From positions 1 through 40,896 of the forward strand of contig JAHFCT010000029.1 of the NCBI GenBank assembly GCA_023249375.1: 40,896 bases of DNA, read 5' to 3'. Of the stretch, positions 1 through 8,388 are shown one piece after another. Both the position numbers and the translations under genes were made by a program. Under the pieces are notes generated by a model. That model did no database searches. It saw only the letters and a list, made by a program, of their open reading frames with translations, and was not told the DNA's origin. Position 1 is the first letter of the stretch. Each line of letters starts with the position of its first letter. The stretch comes from Gemmatimonadota bacterium (GTDB lineage Bacteria; Gemmatimonadota; Gemmatimonadetes; Gemmatimonadales; Gemmatimonadaceae).

Positions 1-991
1 GGAAGCCGAGCACGGGAAAGAGCGATCCCGCGAACGCAAGACCTGCAGCGAACGGCGCCCGCGACCAGGCGCGCACACGCCAGAGCGTCGCGAACATCGC
101 AATGACGGTGAGTGGGTAGCGCCACGCGACGATTGACTGCGTATCAATCATCCAGCGCGGATACGTGAAGACGAGGTGGGCCGGCCAGACAAACGTCGCG
201 AGGTAGTGCCACTCGGCGCGTCCAGCAAGCAGCACGCGCTGCAGCGGCGTCAGCGTGAACTCGGCGCCGGCCGCGCCAATGACGTGCTGCTCCACCCACG
301 CCGTGGCGAGTCCCGACGCCACGCCGAGCAGCAGCCAGGGAACGAGCGGCCCGACGTCGCGACGCCACGAGATGCGGCCGCGTTGCCACCAGACGACGAC
401 GAGCAGCACGCAGGGCAGGGTCGCGGTGACCGTCTTGGCGCCAAGCGCGAGCGCGAACAGCGTGAAGGCCAGCGCCCAGTCACGGGTGCGTCGCGTTTCG
501 TCAAACCGCAGCCAGGCCAGCGCGGAGAGCAGGTAGAACACGAGTGACAGCGTGTTCTTCTGCTCGGAGATCCAGGCGACCGACTCGACATTCACCGGAT
601 GCAGGGCAAACAAGAAGCCGGCAATCCACGCGCCGCGGATTGCGAGTCGCTGGCAGACGAGCACCATGAGGCACGCGGCGAGTGCGTGCAGGGCGGCATT
701 GGTGACATGGTAGCCGGCCACCATGTCGCCCCACAGGCGGTGCTCAATCCAGAAAGCGCTGTGCAACACCGGGTAGTACTGCTGCGTCGCGCCGAGCGTG
801 AACCAGATGCGGCGCAGGCCATCCCAGCCTTGGAGCGCGGCAGTCGTGATGTGCGCGTCGTCGTCCCAGAGCAGGCCACCGTTCAGGGATGGCGCATAGG
901 CCATCGCCACCGCAGCGAACAGCAGTGTCGCCCCAAGCAGGTCGTTGCGCGAGTCGGCGCTGGCAGTGGTTTGCGGGGCGGGTGACGGCAT
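1..991 (-). CDS. Polytopic membrane protein of the TMTC/TPR glycosyltransferase-like type, 3' end beyond the window
   Basis: Reading the minus strand from ATG 991-989 gives an open frame of 330 codons that runs off the left edge with no stop. After a short Ser/Ala/Pro-rich N-terminus and a first membrane helix comes LLWDDDAHIT (about residues 40-50), then further hydrophobic helices, the motif LHPVNVESVAWISEQKN (about 128-146) and LFPVLGF at the edge. These match the N-terminal membrane part of large bacterial proteins that carry C-terminal tetratricopeptide repeats and resemble eukaryotic TMTC O-mannosyltransferases. The TPR half would lie outside the window. It is divergent from the sensor kinase, with about 170 bp between them. 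Enzymatic activity is not established for this bacterial group, so a glycosyltransferase role is inference; the family resemblance is clear. Confidence 0.75.
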   Translation of the reverse strand, partial: MPSPAPQTTASADSRNDLLGATLLFAAVAMAYAPSLNGGLLWDDDAHITTAALQGWDGLRRIWFTLGATQQYYPVLHSAFWIEHRLWGDMVAGYHVTNAALHALAACLMVLVCQRLAIRGAWIAGFLFALHPVNVESVAWISEQKNTLSLVFYLLSALAWLRFDETRRTRDWALAFTLFALALGAKTVTATLPCVLLVVVWWQRGRISWRRDVGPLVPWLLLGVASGLATAWVEQHVIGAAGAEFTLTPLQRVLLAGRAEWHYLATFVWPAHLVFTYPRWMIDTQSIVAWRYPLTVIAMFATLWRVRAWSRAPFAAGLAFAGSLFPVLGF

Positions 992-1172
992 CAGGCCAAT
1001 ATGCCGTGCTGATGATCGGACGTCACGCCTTCGCCTGGATTTCCCGCTCGAGGCGCAGGTCGCTGACTCGGGCGCGCACCGTCTGGCGGCGTCGGCACCG
1101 CGCGCTAATCTTCTTCCGATACGTCTACGACAGCGCACCCGCTGCCCTCGCGTGAGTCCCGTGCAATCGCCG

Positions 1173-3488
1173 ATGCGCACAGAGTCCGCAGAAAGCCCTG
1201 ATCTTGTGTCACTGCGCGAGGTACTTGCGAACGCGGCCTTGGGGACGTGCGTGATCTCGCCGCAGCGCGAGATCCTGTTTTCCAATCCGGTGTTCGCGGC
1301 GCTGCTCGGCGCGTCGCCGCAGGAAATCGCCGGACATCCGCTGGCGATATTTGCGCGGGAAAGCGCACTCGCGGATCCGCAGGTGCCGACGGTGTTCGCG
1401 CTGCCGGGCGGCGTATCCTATAAAGAGCAATGCGTGCTCGGCGGTCGCGTCGCCGAAGGAACGCCGGTTCGGCTGAATGCGTCGGCGCTGCGGCGGGGCA
1501 CCGAGCCACCGTGGGCGGCGGTGATCATTGTCGAAGACCTGACGGAGTGCTCGCGCCTTGCGCTCGAAGTGCGGGAGCGGCAGAAGGAGCTTGCGGCGCT
1601 ACATGCGCTCGCGCGCCAGCTCATGCAGGCGACCGATGCCGACGAGGCGGCGCTTGCGCGTTTCGTGGCGGAGTTGCTGCCGCCGGCCTTTCTCGTGCCA
1701 GGGCAAGCGTCGTCGCGCGTACAGCTGGGCGCGACGGAGGTGCAGACGCCCGGTTTCACCGAGTCGCCCGAGGGATTGAGGCGCGAGTGGGCGACCAGCG
1801 ACGGCGGCGAAGCCAGCATTGAAGTGCGGTACTCGTCCGGCACGCCGGAGCCGTTCCTGCAGCAGGAGCACGCGCTCCTCGATTCGATCGCCGACTTGCT
1901 GCGCCTCGACGCCAATCGACGCAGCGAGCTGCGTGCCCGAGAGGAGGCGGCACGCGCGCTCGCGCAGCGCGAGCTGCAACTGCAGGTGGCCCTGGACGTT
2001 GCCCGCCTGCACTGGATTGTCTGGGACATGGACACCGATCTGGCGAGCCTGTCCGAGGGCGCGGCGCGTCTGCTCGGATTCCCGCCCGAGACGTCCGCTG
2101 TCACGCTGCGGCAACTGCGCGAGTGCGTGCACCCGGAGGACCAGCCGCATGTCAGCCGCGCCTTCTGGGAAGAGCGCAACGATCAGGTATCGAACGAAGT
2201 CGAATACCGCGTCGTGTGGCCGACCGGCGAGATTCGGTGGGTGCTGGCGCGAGGCGGACTCTTCGAGGACGCGCACGGGGTCGTCGCGCATCACCGCGCG
2301 TTGTTGGACGTCACCGAACGGCACGCGCTCGAGGATGAAATGCGGCAGGCCCAGAAGATGGACGCGATGGGCCGGCTGGCGGGCGGTGTCGCCCACGACT
2401 TCAACAACTTGCTGGGCGTCATTCACGCGGCGGACGAACTGGCACTCGAGCAGGTCCCGTCGGGCGGCCAGCTCGAAGCAGATTTGCTCGCCATTCGCGA
2501 TGCGGCCGTCAGCGCGGCCGCGGTCACGCGCCAACTGCTCACGTTTAGCCGCCGTCATGCGGTGCACTTGCGGGTTCTCGATCTCGCGACGCTGGTGCGC
2601 GCTTCGGAGAAGCTGCTCCGGCGCCTGCTGCGTCCCGGTGTGCGCCTGGACGTTCGGTCCGACGGTGACGCGCCGCTCGTGCGCGCCGATGCCGGACAGC
2701 TCGAGCAGGTGCTCGTGAACCTCGTCGTCAATGCCTGCGACGCGATGCCCGACGGAGGCGCGCTGCACATTGACGTGGGCACCGCGCACGTCACGCCGGA
2801 CGAACGATCCTCCGACACGCCGGCCGCCGCGGGAGCGTTCGTCGTGCTGCGCGTGACTGACACGGGCATCGGGATGGATGCACACACGAGAGCGCACTTG
2901 TTCGAGCCGTTCTTCACCACCAAGGCGGCGGGCAAGGGGACGGGACTCGGACTCGCCACCGTGTTCGGCATCGCGGCGCGCTGTGGCGGCTGGGTGGAGG
3001 TCGATTCGACGGTGGGTGTCGGCTCGGAGTTCCGCGTCTTTCTCCCGCTGGTCGTCGATGCTGCCGTGTTTGAGCCGTCGGCGCTCCCGCCTGCCGCGTC
3101 GTCCGCGCAGGCCGACGAGACGGTGCTCGTGGTCGAAGACGACGAGGTGTATCGGCGGCTTACTCGCCGCATGCTCGAGGGGCGTGGATACCAGGTGCTG
3201 ACGGCTGCATCGGTGCAGGATGCGGGGCGGCTCGTCGCCGAGCTCAGCGGTCCGCTGCATCTGGTGGTGACCGATTACCGGCTGCCCGACGGCACCGGCC
3301 TCGACGTCCGCGAGGCGCTGCGCGCGCTGCGTCCACAGCTGCGGTTCATGGTGATGTCCGGCTATGCCTCGGATCCTCCCATGCACGAGCAACTCGAGAC
3401 GGAAGCCCTGAAGATGCTCGACAAGCCGTTCACCGGCGAAGCGCTCGCCTTGGCCGTGCGAGCGGCGTTGGACACGCCGGTCAGGTAG
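1173..3488 (+). CDS. Soluble hybrid sensor histidine kinase / response regulator
   Basis: A 771-aa protein with two PAS-type sensor regions (about residues 10-125 and 275-388), a HisKA dimerisation domain with the H-box [11 protein letters not shown] (phospho-acceptor His408), a HATPase domain with N-box [12 protein letters not shown] (about 510-525), DTGIGM and GKGTGLGLA boxes, and a C-terminal receiver domain (about 648-768) with Asp701 in [10 protein letters not shown] and a conserved Lys in LDKPF. No membrane helix is visible, so it probably senses a cytoplasmic signal. The FNNLL H-box and attached receiver are typical of orphan hybrid kinases. ATG 1173 is used; in-frame GTG codons at 1152 and 1161 are alternatives, and no clear ribosome site separates them. 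Its 3' end overlaps the convergent hydrolase by 8 bp. Signal and partner are unknown. Confidence 0.9.
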   Translation: MRTESAESPDLVSLREVLANAALGTCVISPQREILFSNPVFAALLGASPQEIAGHPLAIFARESALADPQVPTVFALPGGVSYKEQCVLGGRVAEGTPVRLNASALRRGTEPPWAAVIIVEDLTECSRLALEVRERQKELAALHALARQLMQATDADEAALARFVAELLPPAFLVPGQASSRVQLGATEVQTPGFTESPEGLRREWATSDGGEASIEVRYSSGTPEPFLQQEHALLDSIADLLRLDANRRSELRAREEAARALAQRELQLQVALDVARLHWIVWDMDTDLASLSEGAARLLGFPPETSAVTLRQLRECVHPEDQPHVSRAFWEERNDQVSNEVEYRVVWPTGEIRWVLARGGLFEDAHGVVAHHRALLDVTERHALEDEMRQAQKMDAMGRLAGGVAHDFNNLLGVIHAADELALEQVPSGGQLEADLLAIRDAAVSAAAVTRQLLTFSRRHAVHLRVLDLATLVRASEKLLRRLLRPGVRLDVRSDGDAPLVRADAGQLEQVLVNLVVNACDAMPDGGALHIDVGTAHVTPDERSSDTPAAAGAFVVLRVTDTGIGMDAHTRAHLFEPFFTTKAAGKGTGLGLATVFGIAARCGGWVEVDSTVGVGSEFRVFLPLVVDAAVFEPSALPPAASSAQADETVLVVEDDEVYRRLTRRMLEGRGYQVLTAASVQDAGRLVAELSGPLHLVVTDYRLPDGTGLDVREALRALRPQLRFMVMSGYASDPPMHEQLETEALKMLDKPFTGEALALAVRAALDTPVR

Positions 3489-4293
3489 CGGCGTCGCGCC
3501 AATGGGCGCGCAGCAGCGCATTCACCTCGCCTTCCATATGAATGGGCGCGGCATGGCCGGCGCCCCGCAGCTCCACAAATCGCGATCCCGGGATGTCTGC
3601 GGCCAGCGCGCGGCCGAACTCCACGCGCGCGATGCGGTCGTTCTGTGCGCTCGCCACCAGCGTACGAATCTCCGACAGCGATGCCAGCGCGCCGTCCGCA
3701 TCGTACCTCGCGAGGGCGCGGAGCTGGCGCAGGATGATCGGCGGTTGGTCGGCGAGATCGCGCTCGAACAACGCACCATACGTCCGGGCAAGTTCCGCGG
3801 CGTTGGCGGACTCAAGCGCGGACGCCGGCAGAATCATCTCGAGAAAAGCACGCCGTCGCATGGCGCGCGTGCCAACGCGGGTGCGCACGCCGAGCCATAT
3901 CATGCCCGGCGTGAGCGCGGTGGCCTGTGCGCCGCGCCGGAAGGTGCAGAGCAGGGCGAGTGATCGCACGCGGGCCGGCGCCGCGATCGCGACGGCCTGT
4001 GCAATGACGCCGCCCATCGAGTGGCCGGCGACGTGTGCGCGCTCACAGCCCATCGCATCGAGGACCGCCAACGCGTCCGCGGCCATGATCTCAACGCTGA
4101 GCTCGCGTCCGGCTGAACTTGCCCCGATGCCGCGGTTGTCGAACGTCACGCACGTAGAGTCGCCGGAGAGCGCCGCCACCTGCGGACGCCACGCGCCACC
4201 CACCGCGCCGACGCCCTGAATGAGCAGCGCCACCGGCCCGCGGCCGGTCACGGTGTACTCGATGGTTGCGTCCGCTGAGATCACTTGAGGCAT
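3481..4293 (-). CDS. Alpha/beta-fold hydrolase
   Basis: A 270-aa single-domain alpha/beta hydrolase without a signal peptide. The nucleophile elbow GHSMGG gives Ser92, Asp219 in SAQNDRIAR fits the acid position, and His247 in GAGHAAP completes the triad. FDNRGIGASS is the usual region after the third core strand. ATG 4293 is chosen because the homologous part starts with MPQVISADA; the frame stays open to 4398 but that extension reads like non-coding sequence. The stop overlaps the end of the sensor kinase by 8 bp in convergent arrangement. Substrate is not predictable from sequence (esterase, lactonase or C-C hydrolase are all possible). Divergent from the DinB-family gene across about 120 bp. 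Confidence 0.85.
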   Translation of the reverse strand: MPQVISADATIEYTVTGRGPVALLIQGVGAVGGAWRPQVAALSGDSTCVTFDNRGIGASSAGRELSVEIMAADALAVLDAMGCERAHVAGHSMGGVIAQAVAIAAPARVRSLALLCTFRRGAQATALTPGMIWLGVRTRVGTRAMRRRAFLEMILPASALESANAAELARTYGALFERDLADQPPIILRQLRALARYDADGALASLSEIRTLVASAQNDRIARVEFGRALAADIPGSRFVELRGAGHAAPIHMEGEVNALLRAHWRDAAT

Positions 4294-4415
4294 CGAGATC
4301 GGCTCGTCTGGCGCGGGGCCCGAAAAGATACGCCGCGCGCCGTTCCCTTGTGTGCCGAGCCCCGTCTGCCGAAATTCGGCCATCCGTGCCACCCACAATC
4401 ACCAGGAGCCCCCCA

Positions 4416-4952
4416 ATGCGATTCCGTTCCTCAGCGCTCGCGCTCGTGCTCGCCGTTGCCGCCCCGCTGCACGCCCAAGGCGTGATGGGCGATTTCCATG
4501 GCGACGTCCGTGATGTCCAGCAGAAGCTCATCGGCCTCGCCAAGGCGATGCCGGAGAACACGTACGATTGGCGCCCCGGCCCCGGCGTGCGTTCGGTTGG
4601 CGAAGTCTTCATGCACGTGGCCTCCGAGAACTACGGCATCCCGGTGATGATGGGTGCGCCGGCCCCGGCGGCCACGGGCATCACGACCGATTTCAAGACG
4701 GTGGACATGTACGCGATGAAGAAGCGCACCAAGGCCGAGATCGTCGCCGAACTCGAGGCGTCGTTCACGCACCTGCATCAGGCCATGGGGCTCACCACCG
4801 ATCAGAACCTGGGTGAGAAGATCAAGTTCTTCGGCCAGGACTTCACGCGGTCGCGCGCGATGGTGCTCACCGTGACGCACCTCCACGAGCATCTCGGTCA
4901 GTCCATTGCGTATGCGCGGTCGAACAAGGTTGTGCCGCCGTGGAGTAAGTAG
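4416..4952 (+). CDS. Exported DinB-superfamily protein
   Basis: A 178-aa protein with an N-terminal signal peptide ending at LHAQG (about residues 18-22), followed by a four-helix DinB-like domain. His67 in VFMHVASE and the HLHEHLGQ segment near the C-terminus fit the metal-binding histidines of the superfamily, and the terminal VVPPWS is also typical. AGGAG at 4404-4408, seven bases before ATG 4416, supports this start. DinB-fold proteins include thiol-dependent transferases, but many exported members have no known reaction. It is the first gene of a likely operon: the serine hydrolase follows after 36 bp. Confidence 0.85.
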   Translation: MRFRSSALALVLAVAAPLHAQGVMGDFHGDVRDVQQKLIGLAKAMPENTYDWRPGPGVRSVGEVFMHVASENYGIPVMMGAPAPAATGITTDFKTVDMYAMKKRTKAEIVAELEASFTHLHQAMGLTTDQNLGEKIKFFGQDFTRSRAMVLTVTHLHEHLGQSIAYARSNKVVPPWSK

Positions 4953-4988
4953 CAGCGGCGACGGGCTCCAACGACTGAGGACGGGAAA

Positions 4989-6257
4989 GTGAGGCGAGCG
5001 CGCAGGGCGTTCTCGGTGTTGGGGGCGGCGGCCGCGATGGCGGCGGCCGCGAATGCGCAGGCGACGCCGCGCAGCGGATTCTCCGCTGCGCGGCTCGCGC
5101 GCATTGACAGCGCGATTCAGCGCTACGTTGACTCGCAGCAGGTGGCCGGCGTCGTCGCGCTCGTCCTCAAGGACGGCGCTCCGGTGTATCAGCGCGCCGT
5201 TGGCTGGGCTGACCGTGAAGCGGGCCGGCGCATGACCCCCGATGCGGTCTTTCGCATCGCGTCGCAATCGAAGGCGATCACCAGCACGGCGGTGATGATG
5301 CTCGCCGAGGAAGGCCGGCTCGGCATTGATGACGCCGTGAGCCGCTACATCCCGGCGTTCGCGAAGACGAGGGTCGCGGTGCAGGCCGACAGCGGGCGCG
5401 CGATTGTGCCGGCGCGACGAGCGATCACCATTCGCGACCTGCTGACGCACACCGCTGGCATCTCCTACGGCGTCGAAAGCCTGGTCGCGCCACTGTACGA
5501 AGCGGCCGCGCTCGGCCCGAAGGCCGGCTACGGATGGTACACGGCGGACAAGAACGAACCCATCTGCACGACCATCGAACGGCTGGCGACGCTGCCGTTT
5601 GTGGCGCAGCCGGGCGAGCGCTTTGTGTACGGCTACAACACCGACATTCTCGGCTGCGTGGTGGAACGCGTATCGGGCAAGGCGCTCGATGTCTTCATTC
5701 GCGAGCGCATCACCGCACCGCTGAAGATGAAGGACACGCAGTTCTTCCTTCCGGCCGAACAGCGTGCGCGGCTCACGGCCGTGTATGCCAGTGCGAGCGA
5801 CGGCCGGTTTGTGCGCGCCCCCGATGGTCCTCGCGGGCAGGGGGATTACGTGGATGGGCCGAGGATGAGTTTTTCCGGCGGGGCCGGACTGCTCAGCACG
5901 GCGGCTGATTACGCGCGCTTTCTGGAGACGATCCGTCGCGGCGGCGCGCTCGACGGCGTGCGCATCCTCTCACCGCGCGGCGCGCAGTTGATGCACACCA
6001 ACATGGCGGGCGCGCTGCACGGTGACGGTCTCGGCTTTGGCCTTGGCTTCGAGACCACCGATCGATTCGGCGCCAATGGCTTCAGCACCGAAGGGTCATA
6101 TGGCTGGGGCGGCGCGTACGGCACGTTCTATCGCGTGGATCCGACCGAAGGTCTCGTGATGGTGCTGATGCAACAGTTGATGCCCGACGCCACCACGCTG
6201 AAGGTGCGCTTCCCGACGCTGGTGATGCAGGCGCTCGTCGAGCCGCGCCGGAAGTAG
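4989..6257 (+). CDS. Exported beta-lactamase-fold serine hydrolase
   Basis: A 422-aa member of the class C beta-lactamase/penicillin-binding esterase family. An N-terminal signal peptide (MRRARRAFSVLGAAAAM onward, ending near ANAQA) sends it to the periplasm. The nucleophile motif SxxK is SQSK (Ser92, Lys95); the Tyr motif is YGYN (Tyr214); a GWGGAYG segment near residue 377 occupies the third-motif position. These proteins are usually esterases, D-amino-peptidases or transpeptidase-like enzymes rather than true beta-lactamases, so substrate is open. The start is GTG 4989 with GAGGA at 4976-4980 upstream. The stop overlaps the GTG start of the yeiH-like gene (TAGTG), which implies translational coupling. 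Confidence 0.87.
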   Translation: MRRARRAFSVLGAAAAMAAAANAQATPRSGFSAARLARIDSAIQRYVDSQQVAGVVALVLKDGAPVYQRAVGWADREAGRRMTPDAVFRIASQSKAITSTAVMMLAEEGRLGIDDAVSRYIPAFAKTRVAVQADSGRAIVPARRAITIRDLLTHTAGISYGVESLVAPLYEAAALGPKAGYGWYTADKNEPICTTIERLATLPFVAQPGERFVYGYNTDILGCVVERVSGKALDVFIRERITAPLKMKDTQFFLPAEQRARLTAVYASASDGRFVRAPDGPRGQGDYVDGPRMSFSGGAGLLSTAADYARFLETIRRGGALDGVRILSPRGAQLMHTNMAGALHGDGLGFGLGFETTDRFGANGFSTEGSYGWGGAYGTFYRVDPTEGLVMVLMQQLMPDATTLKVRFPTLVMQALVEPRRK

Positions 6258-7294
6258 TGGCCGAACCGCTGCCGTCACCAGCGCGCGCCGGCGCGACGTG
6301 GTCGCCGCGCGCCGCGGCGCCCGGCTTGGCGCTCGCGTTCGGCGTGGCCGTGCTGGCCTGGTTGGGTGAACGCGCGCTCGTCGCCGTCGCGGGGCGCGCG
6401 ATCCTCGAGGCGATCGTGCTCGCCATCGTGCTTGGCACCATCGTGCGCGCGCTCTTTGTGCGCGAGCCCGCGACCTATGAGCGCGGCGCGGCGGTAGCAA
6501 GCGGGCTGCTGCTCGAGTGCTCCATCGTGCTGCTCGGCGCCGGCTCGGACCTGCGCGCGCTCGTGGCGGCGGGGCCCGCCATTCTCGCGGGTGTCGTGTT
6601 GATCGTTGCCGTCACGCTGGTCGTCGGCACGGCGATCGGCCGCTGGTTTGGCCTGCCGCGGACGCACGCGCTGCTCGTTGCGGTCGGCAACGCCATCTGC
6701 GGCAACTCGGCGATCAGCGCGGCGGCTCCCGTGGTGGGCGCGCGGCGCGACGAGGTGGCATCGGCCATCGCATTCACGGCGGTGCTCGGCGTCTGTGTGA
6801 TTCTCGGACTGCCGTCGCTGATTCCGCTGCTGCACTTGAGCGATCATCAATACGGCATCGTGGCCGGCCTCACCGTGTACGCCGTGCCGCAGGTGATCGC
6901 CGCTGCGTATCCGGTGAGCGTGGCGGCGGGGCAGGCCGCGACGCTCGTCAAGCTCATGCGCGTGCTGCTGCTCGGCCCGGTGGTGCTCGTGCTCTCGGTG
7001 ACCGAACACCACGCGGCGCACCTGCGCTGGTGGCGCGCCGTGCCGTGGTACATCGTGGGTTTCTCGGTGACGTCGGCGCTGCGCACGATGGATGTGATTC
7101 CGGCGAGCACGGGCGACGTGGTGCGGGAGGCGGCGCGCCTGCTGACAGTGGTGGCGATGGCGGGACTCGGCTTGGCCGTGGACCTCGAAGCGGTGCGGCG
7201 TGTGGGTCCGCGCGTGGGGGCGACGGTGACGATCTCGCTGGTGCTGATGCTGGGGCTCAGTCTGGCGCTGGTGCGACTGCTCGGCGTGGCGTAA
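6257..7294 (+). CDS. yeiH: YeiH/UPF0324-family putative sulfate exporter
   Basis: A 345-aa integral membrane protein with about ten hydrophobic segments. The family hallmarks are present: GAGSDLRAL, a conserved GNAICGNSAI stretch (usually G-T-x-I-C-G-x-S-A-I) around residue 150, the YAVPQVIAAAY helix, and a C-terminal pair of helices. UPF0324 members are annotated as putative sulfate exporters because of their link to taurine/sulfonate breakdown; transport has rarely been shown directly. The start is GTG 6257 inside the stop of the preceding hydrolase. It ends about 120 bp before the thiosulfate dehydrogenase gene, which has its own promoter, so the placement beside sulfur-oxidising genes fits disposal of sulfate, though co-transcription is not shown. 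Confidence 0.85.
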   Translation: MAEPLPSPARAGATWSPRAAAPGLALAFGVAVLAWLGERALVAVAGRAILEAIVLAIVLGTIVRALFVREPATYERGAAVASGLLLECSIVLLGAGSDLRALVAAGPAILAGVVLIVAVTLVVGTAIGRWFGLPRTHALLVAVGNAICGNSAISAAAPVVGARRDEVASAIAFTAVLGVCVILGLPSLIPLLHLSDHQYGIVAGLTVYAVPQVIAAAYPVSVAAGQAATLVKLMRVLLLGPVVLVLSVTEHHAAHLRWWRAVPWYIVGFSVTSALRTMDVIPASTGDVVREAARLLTVVAMAGLGLAVDLEAVRRVGPRVGATVTISLVLMLGLSLALVRLLGVA

Positions 7295-7347
7295 CGCGGG
7301 CCGCCGCGGCGTCGGCGGTGACGGGCGCGGCCAGCAATCCGGCCTGG

Positions 7348-7376
7348 TTGCCGTCAGAGTTCGGCAATATTACTAT
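7348..7376 (+). promoter_or_regulatory. Putative sigma-70-type promoter of the tsdA-sox operon
   Basis: TTGCCG at 7348-7353 and TACTAT at 7371-7376 are separated by exactly 17 bases, a good match to a vegetative promoter. The position, about 40-65 bp before the tsdA start, is suitable. A dyad overlaps the -10 element. Confidence 0.5.
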
Positions 7377-7388
7377 ATCGACGTATAG
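7373..7388. promoter_or_regulatory. Putative ArsR-type operator on the tsdA promoter
   Basis: CTATATCGACGTATAG is a dyad with perfect 5-bp arms (CTATA/TATAG) and a 6-bp spacer. It overlaps the -10 element and the expected transcription start, the usual place for a repressor. Similar TA-rich dyads lie beside the ArsR gene at 13864-13962. Binding is inference. Confidence 0.45.
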
Positions 7389-7413
7389 GAAACCTTTTTC
7401 GGAGTCCATCTCG

Positions 7414-8382
7414 ATGCCTCGGTTGATCAGCCCGGCTGGCCTCCTTCTGGCCGGCGCCGCCTGTCTTGTGGTCGCCTGCGGCTCAGACGCCAAACAAGGC
7501 AAAGCCCTCGCCTTCAACGAAGCCGCATGGTCGCCGCCGCTCGAGAAGGACATCCCCGGTGACTCACTCGGCGCGTCCATCAAGCGCGGGCTTTACCTGC
7601 TGCGCTTCACGCCCGAGTCGCTGCCGCAGTACGCGACGTCGGCGCTGCGCTGTACGAGCTGCCATCAGAACGACGGCCTCAAGAAGTCGGCGGCGCCGCT
7701 CACGGGTTCGGCCGCGCGCTTCCCCAAGTACATGCCGCGCTCCGGCGCCGTCATCGCGCTCGCCGACCGCGTGAACTACTGCTTCACGCGCTCGCTCGCC
7801 GGCAACGCGATACCCGTGGGGAGCCGCGAGATGGTCGACATTCTCGCGTATCTGTATTTCGTCTCGCACGACGTACCCGTCGGCACCAAGATCGCCGGCA
7901 CCGACGGATTGATCTCGATGAAAGACACGCTGGTCGGTGACGTCGCGCGCGGCGAGCAGCTGTTCACCGGCAAGCTCTGCGTCACCTGCCACGGCGCCGA
8001 AGGCAAAGGCAACGGTCCGATTCCCGCACTCTGGGGCGAGAAGTCGTACTCCGTTGGCGCGTCGATGGCGCGCGAGGAGCGCGCGGCGTCCTTCATCTGG
8101 CACAACATGCCGCAGTCGAATCCCGGGTCGTTGCAGCCGCAGGAAGCGTTCGACCTCGCCGCGTTCATCAACTCGCATCCGCGGCCGGATGCGCCGGGCA
8201 AGGAAGGCGACTGGCCCATGGGCGGCGCGCCCAAGGACGTGCCGTACAACACCAACGGCCATCAGGCGCATCGCCCACCGCCGTCGCTCGTCACGCGCGC
8301 CACCCCGGAGCGATCGCTCGTGCCCAACCCGGCGCCGCTTTCCCACGCGGCCGCGGGCGCGATGCCAGCGGGGAAGAAGTGA
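7414..8382 (+). CDS. tsdA: TsdA-like dihaem thiosulfate dehydrogenase (lipoprotein)
   Basis: A 322-aa protein with a lipoprotein signal (lipobox LVVAC, Cys near residue 20) and two c-type haem sites: C80-x-x-C83-H84 and C189-x-x-C192-H193. Known TsdA enzymes oxidise two thiosulfate to tetrathionate (or the reverse) and ligate haem 1 with His/Cys. Here Cys123 in RVNYCFTRSLAGN matches that cysteine position, followed by the family segments ALWGEKSYSVGASM and IWHNMP (Met232 a likely haem 2 ligand) and AFDLAAFINSHPRPD. ATG 7414 has GGAG at 7401-7404. First gene of a five-gene operon; soxC follows after 6 bp. A function in the opposite, tetrathionate-reducing direction cannot be excluded. Confidence 0.85.
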   Translation: MPRLISPAGLLLAGAACLVVACGSDAKQGKALAFNEAAWSPPLEKDIPGDSLGASIKRGLYLLRFTPESLPQYATSALRCTSCHQNDGLKKSAAPLTGSAARFPKYMPRSGAVIALADRVNYCFTRSLAGNAIPVGSREMVDILAYLYFVSHDVPVGTKIAGTDGLISMKDTLVGDVARGEQLFTGKLCVTCHGAEGKGNGPIPALWGEKSYSVGASMAREERAASFIWHNMPQSNPGSLQPQEAFDLAAFINSHPRPDAPGKEGDWPMGGAPKDVPYNTNGHQAHRPPPSLVTRATPERSLVPNPAPLSHAAAGAMPAGKK

Positions 8383-8388
8383 GCATCG

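Noticed and set aside
1599-3521. A 640-codon open frame on the minus strand opposite the sensor kinase
   Set aside because: It is Arg/His/Gln-rich, has no recognisable domain and lies fully antisense to a convincing PAS/HisKA/REC protein; long antisense frames are common in GC-rich DNA.
5053-5908. Alternative frames inside the serine hydrolase gene
   Set aside because: They lack motifs and overlap a protein with complete signal peptide and SxxK motif.
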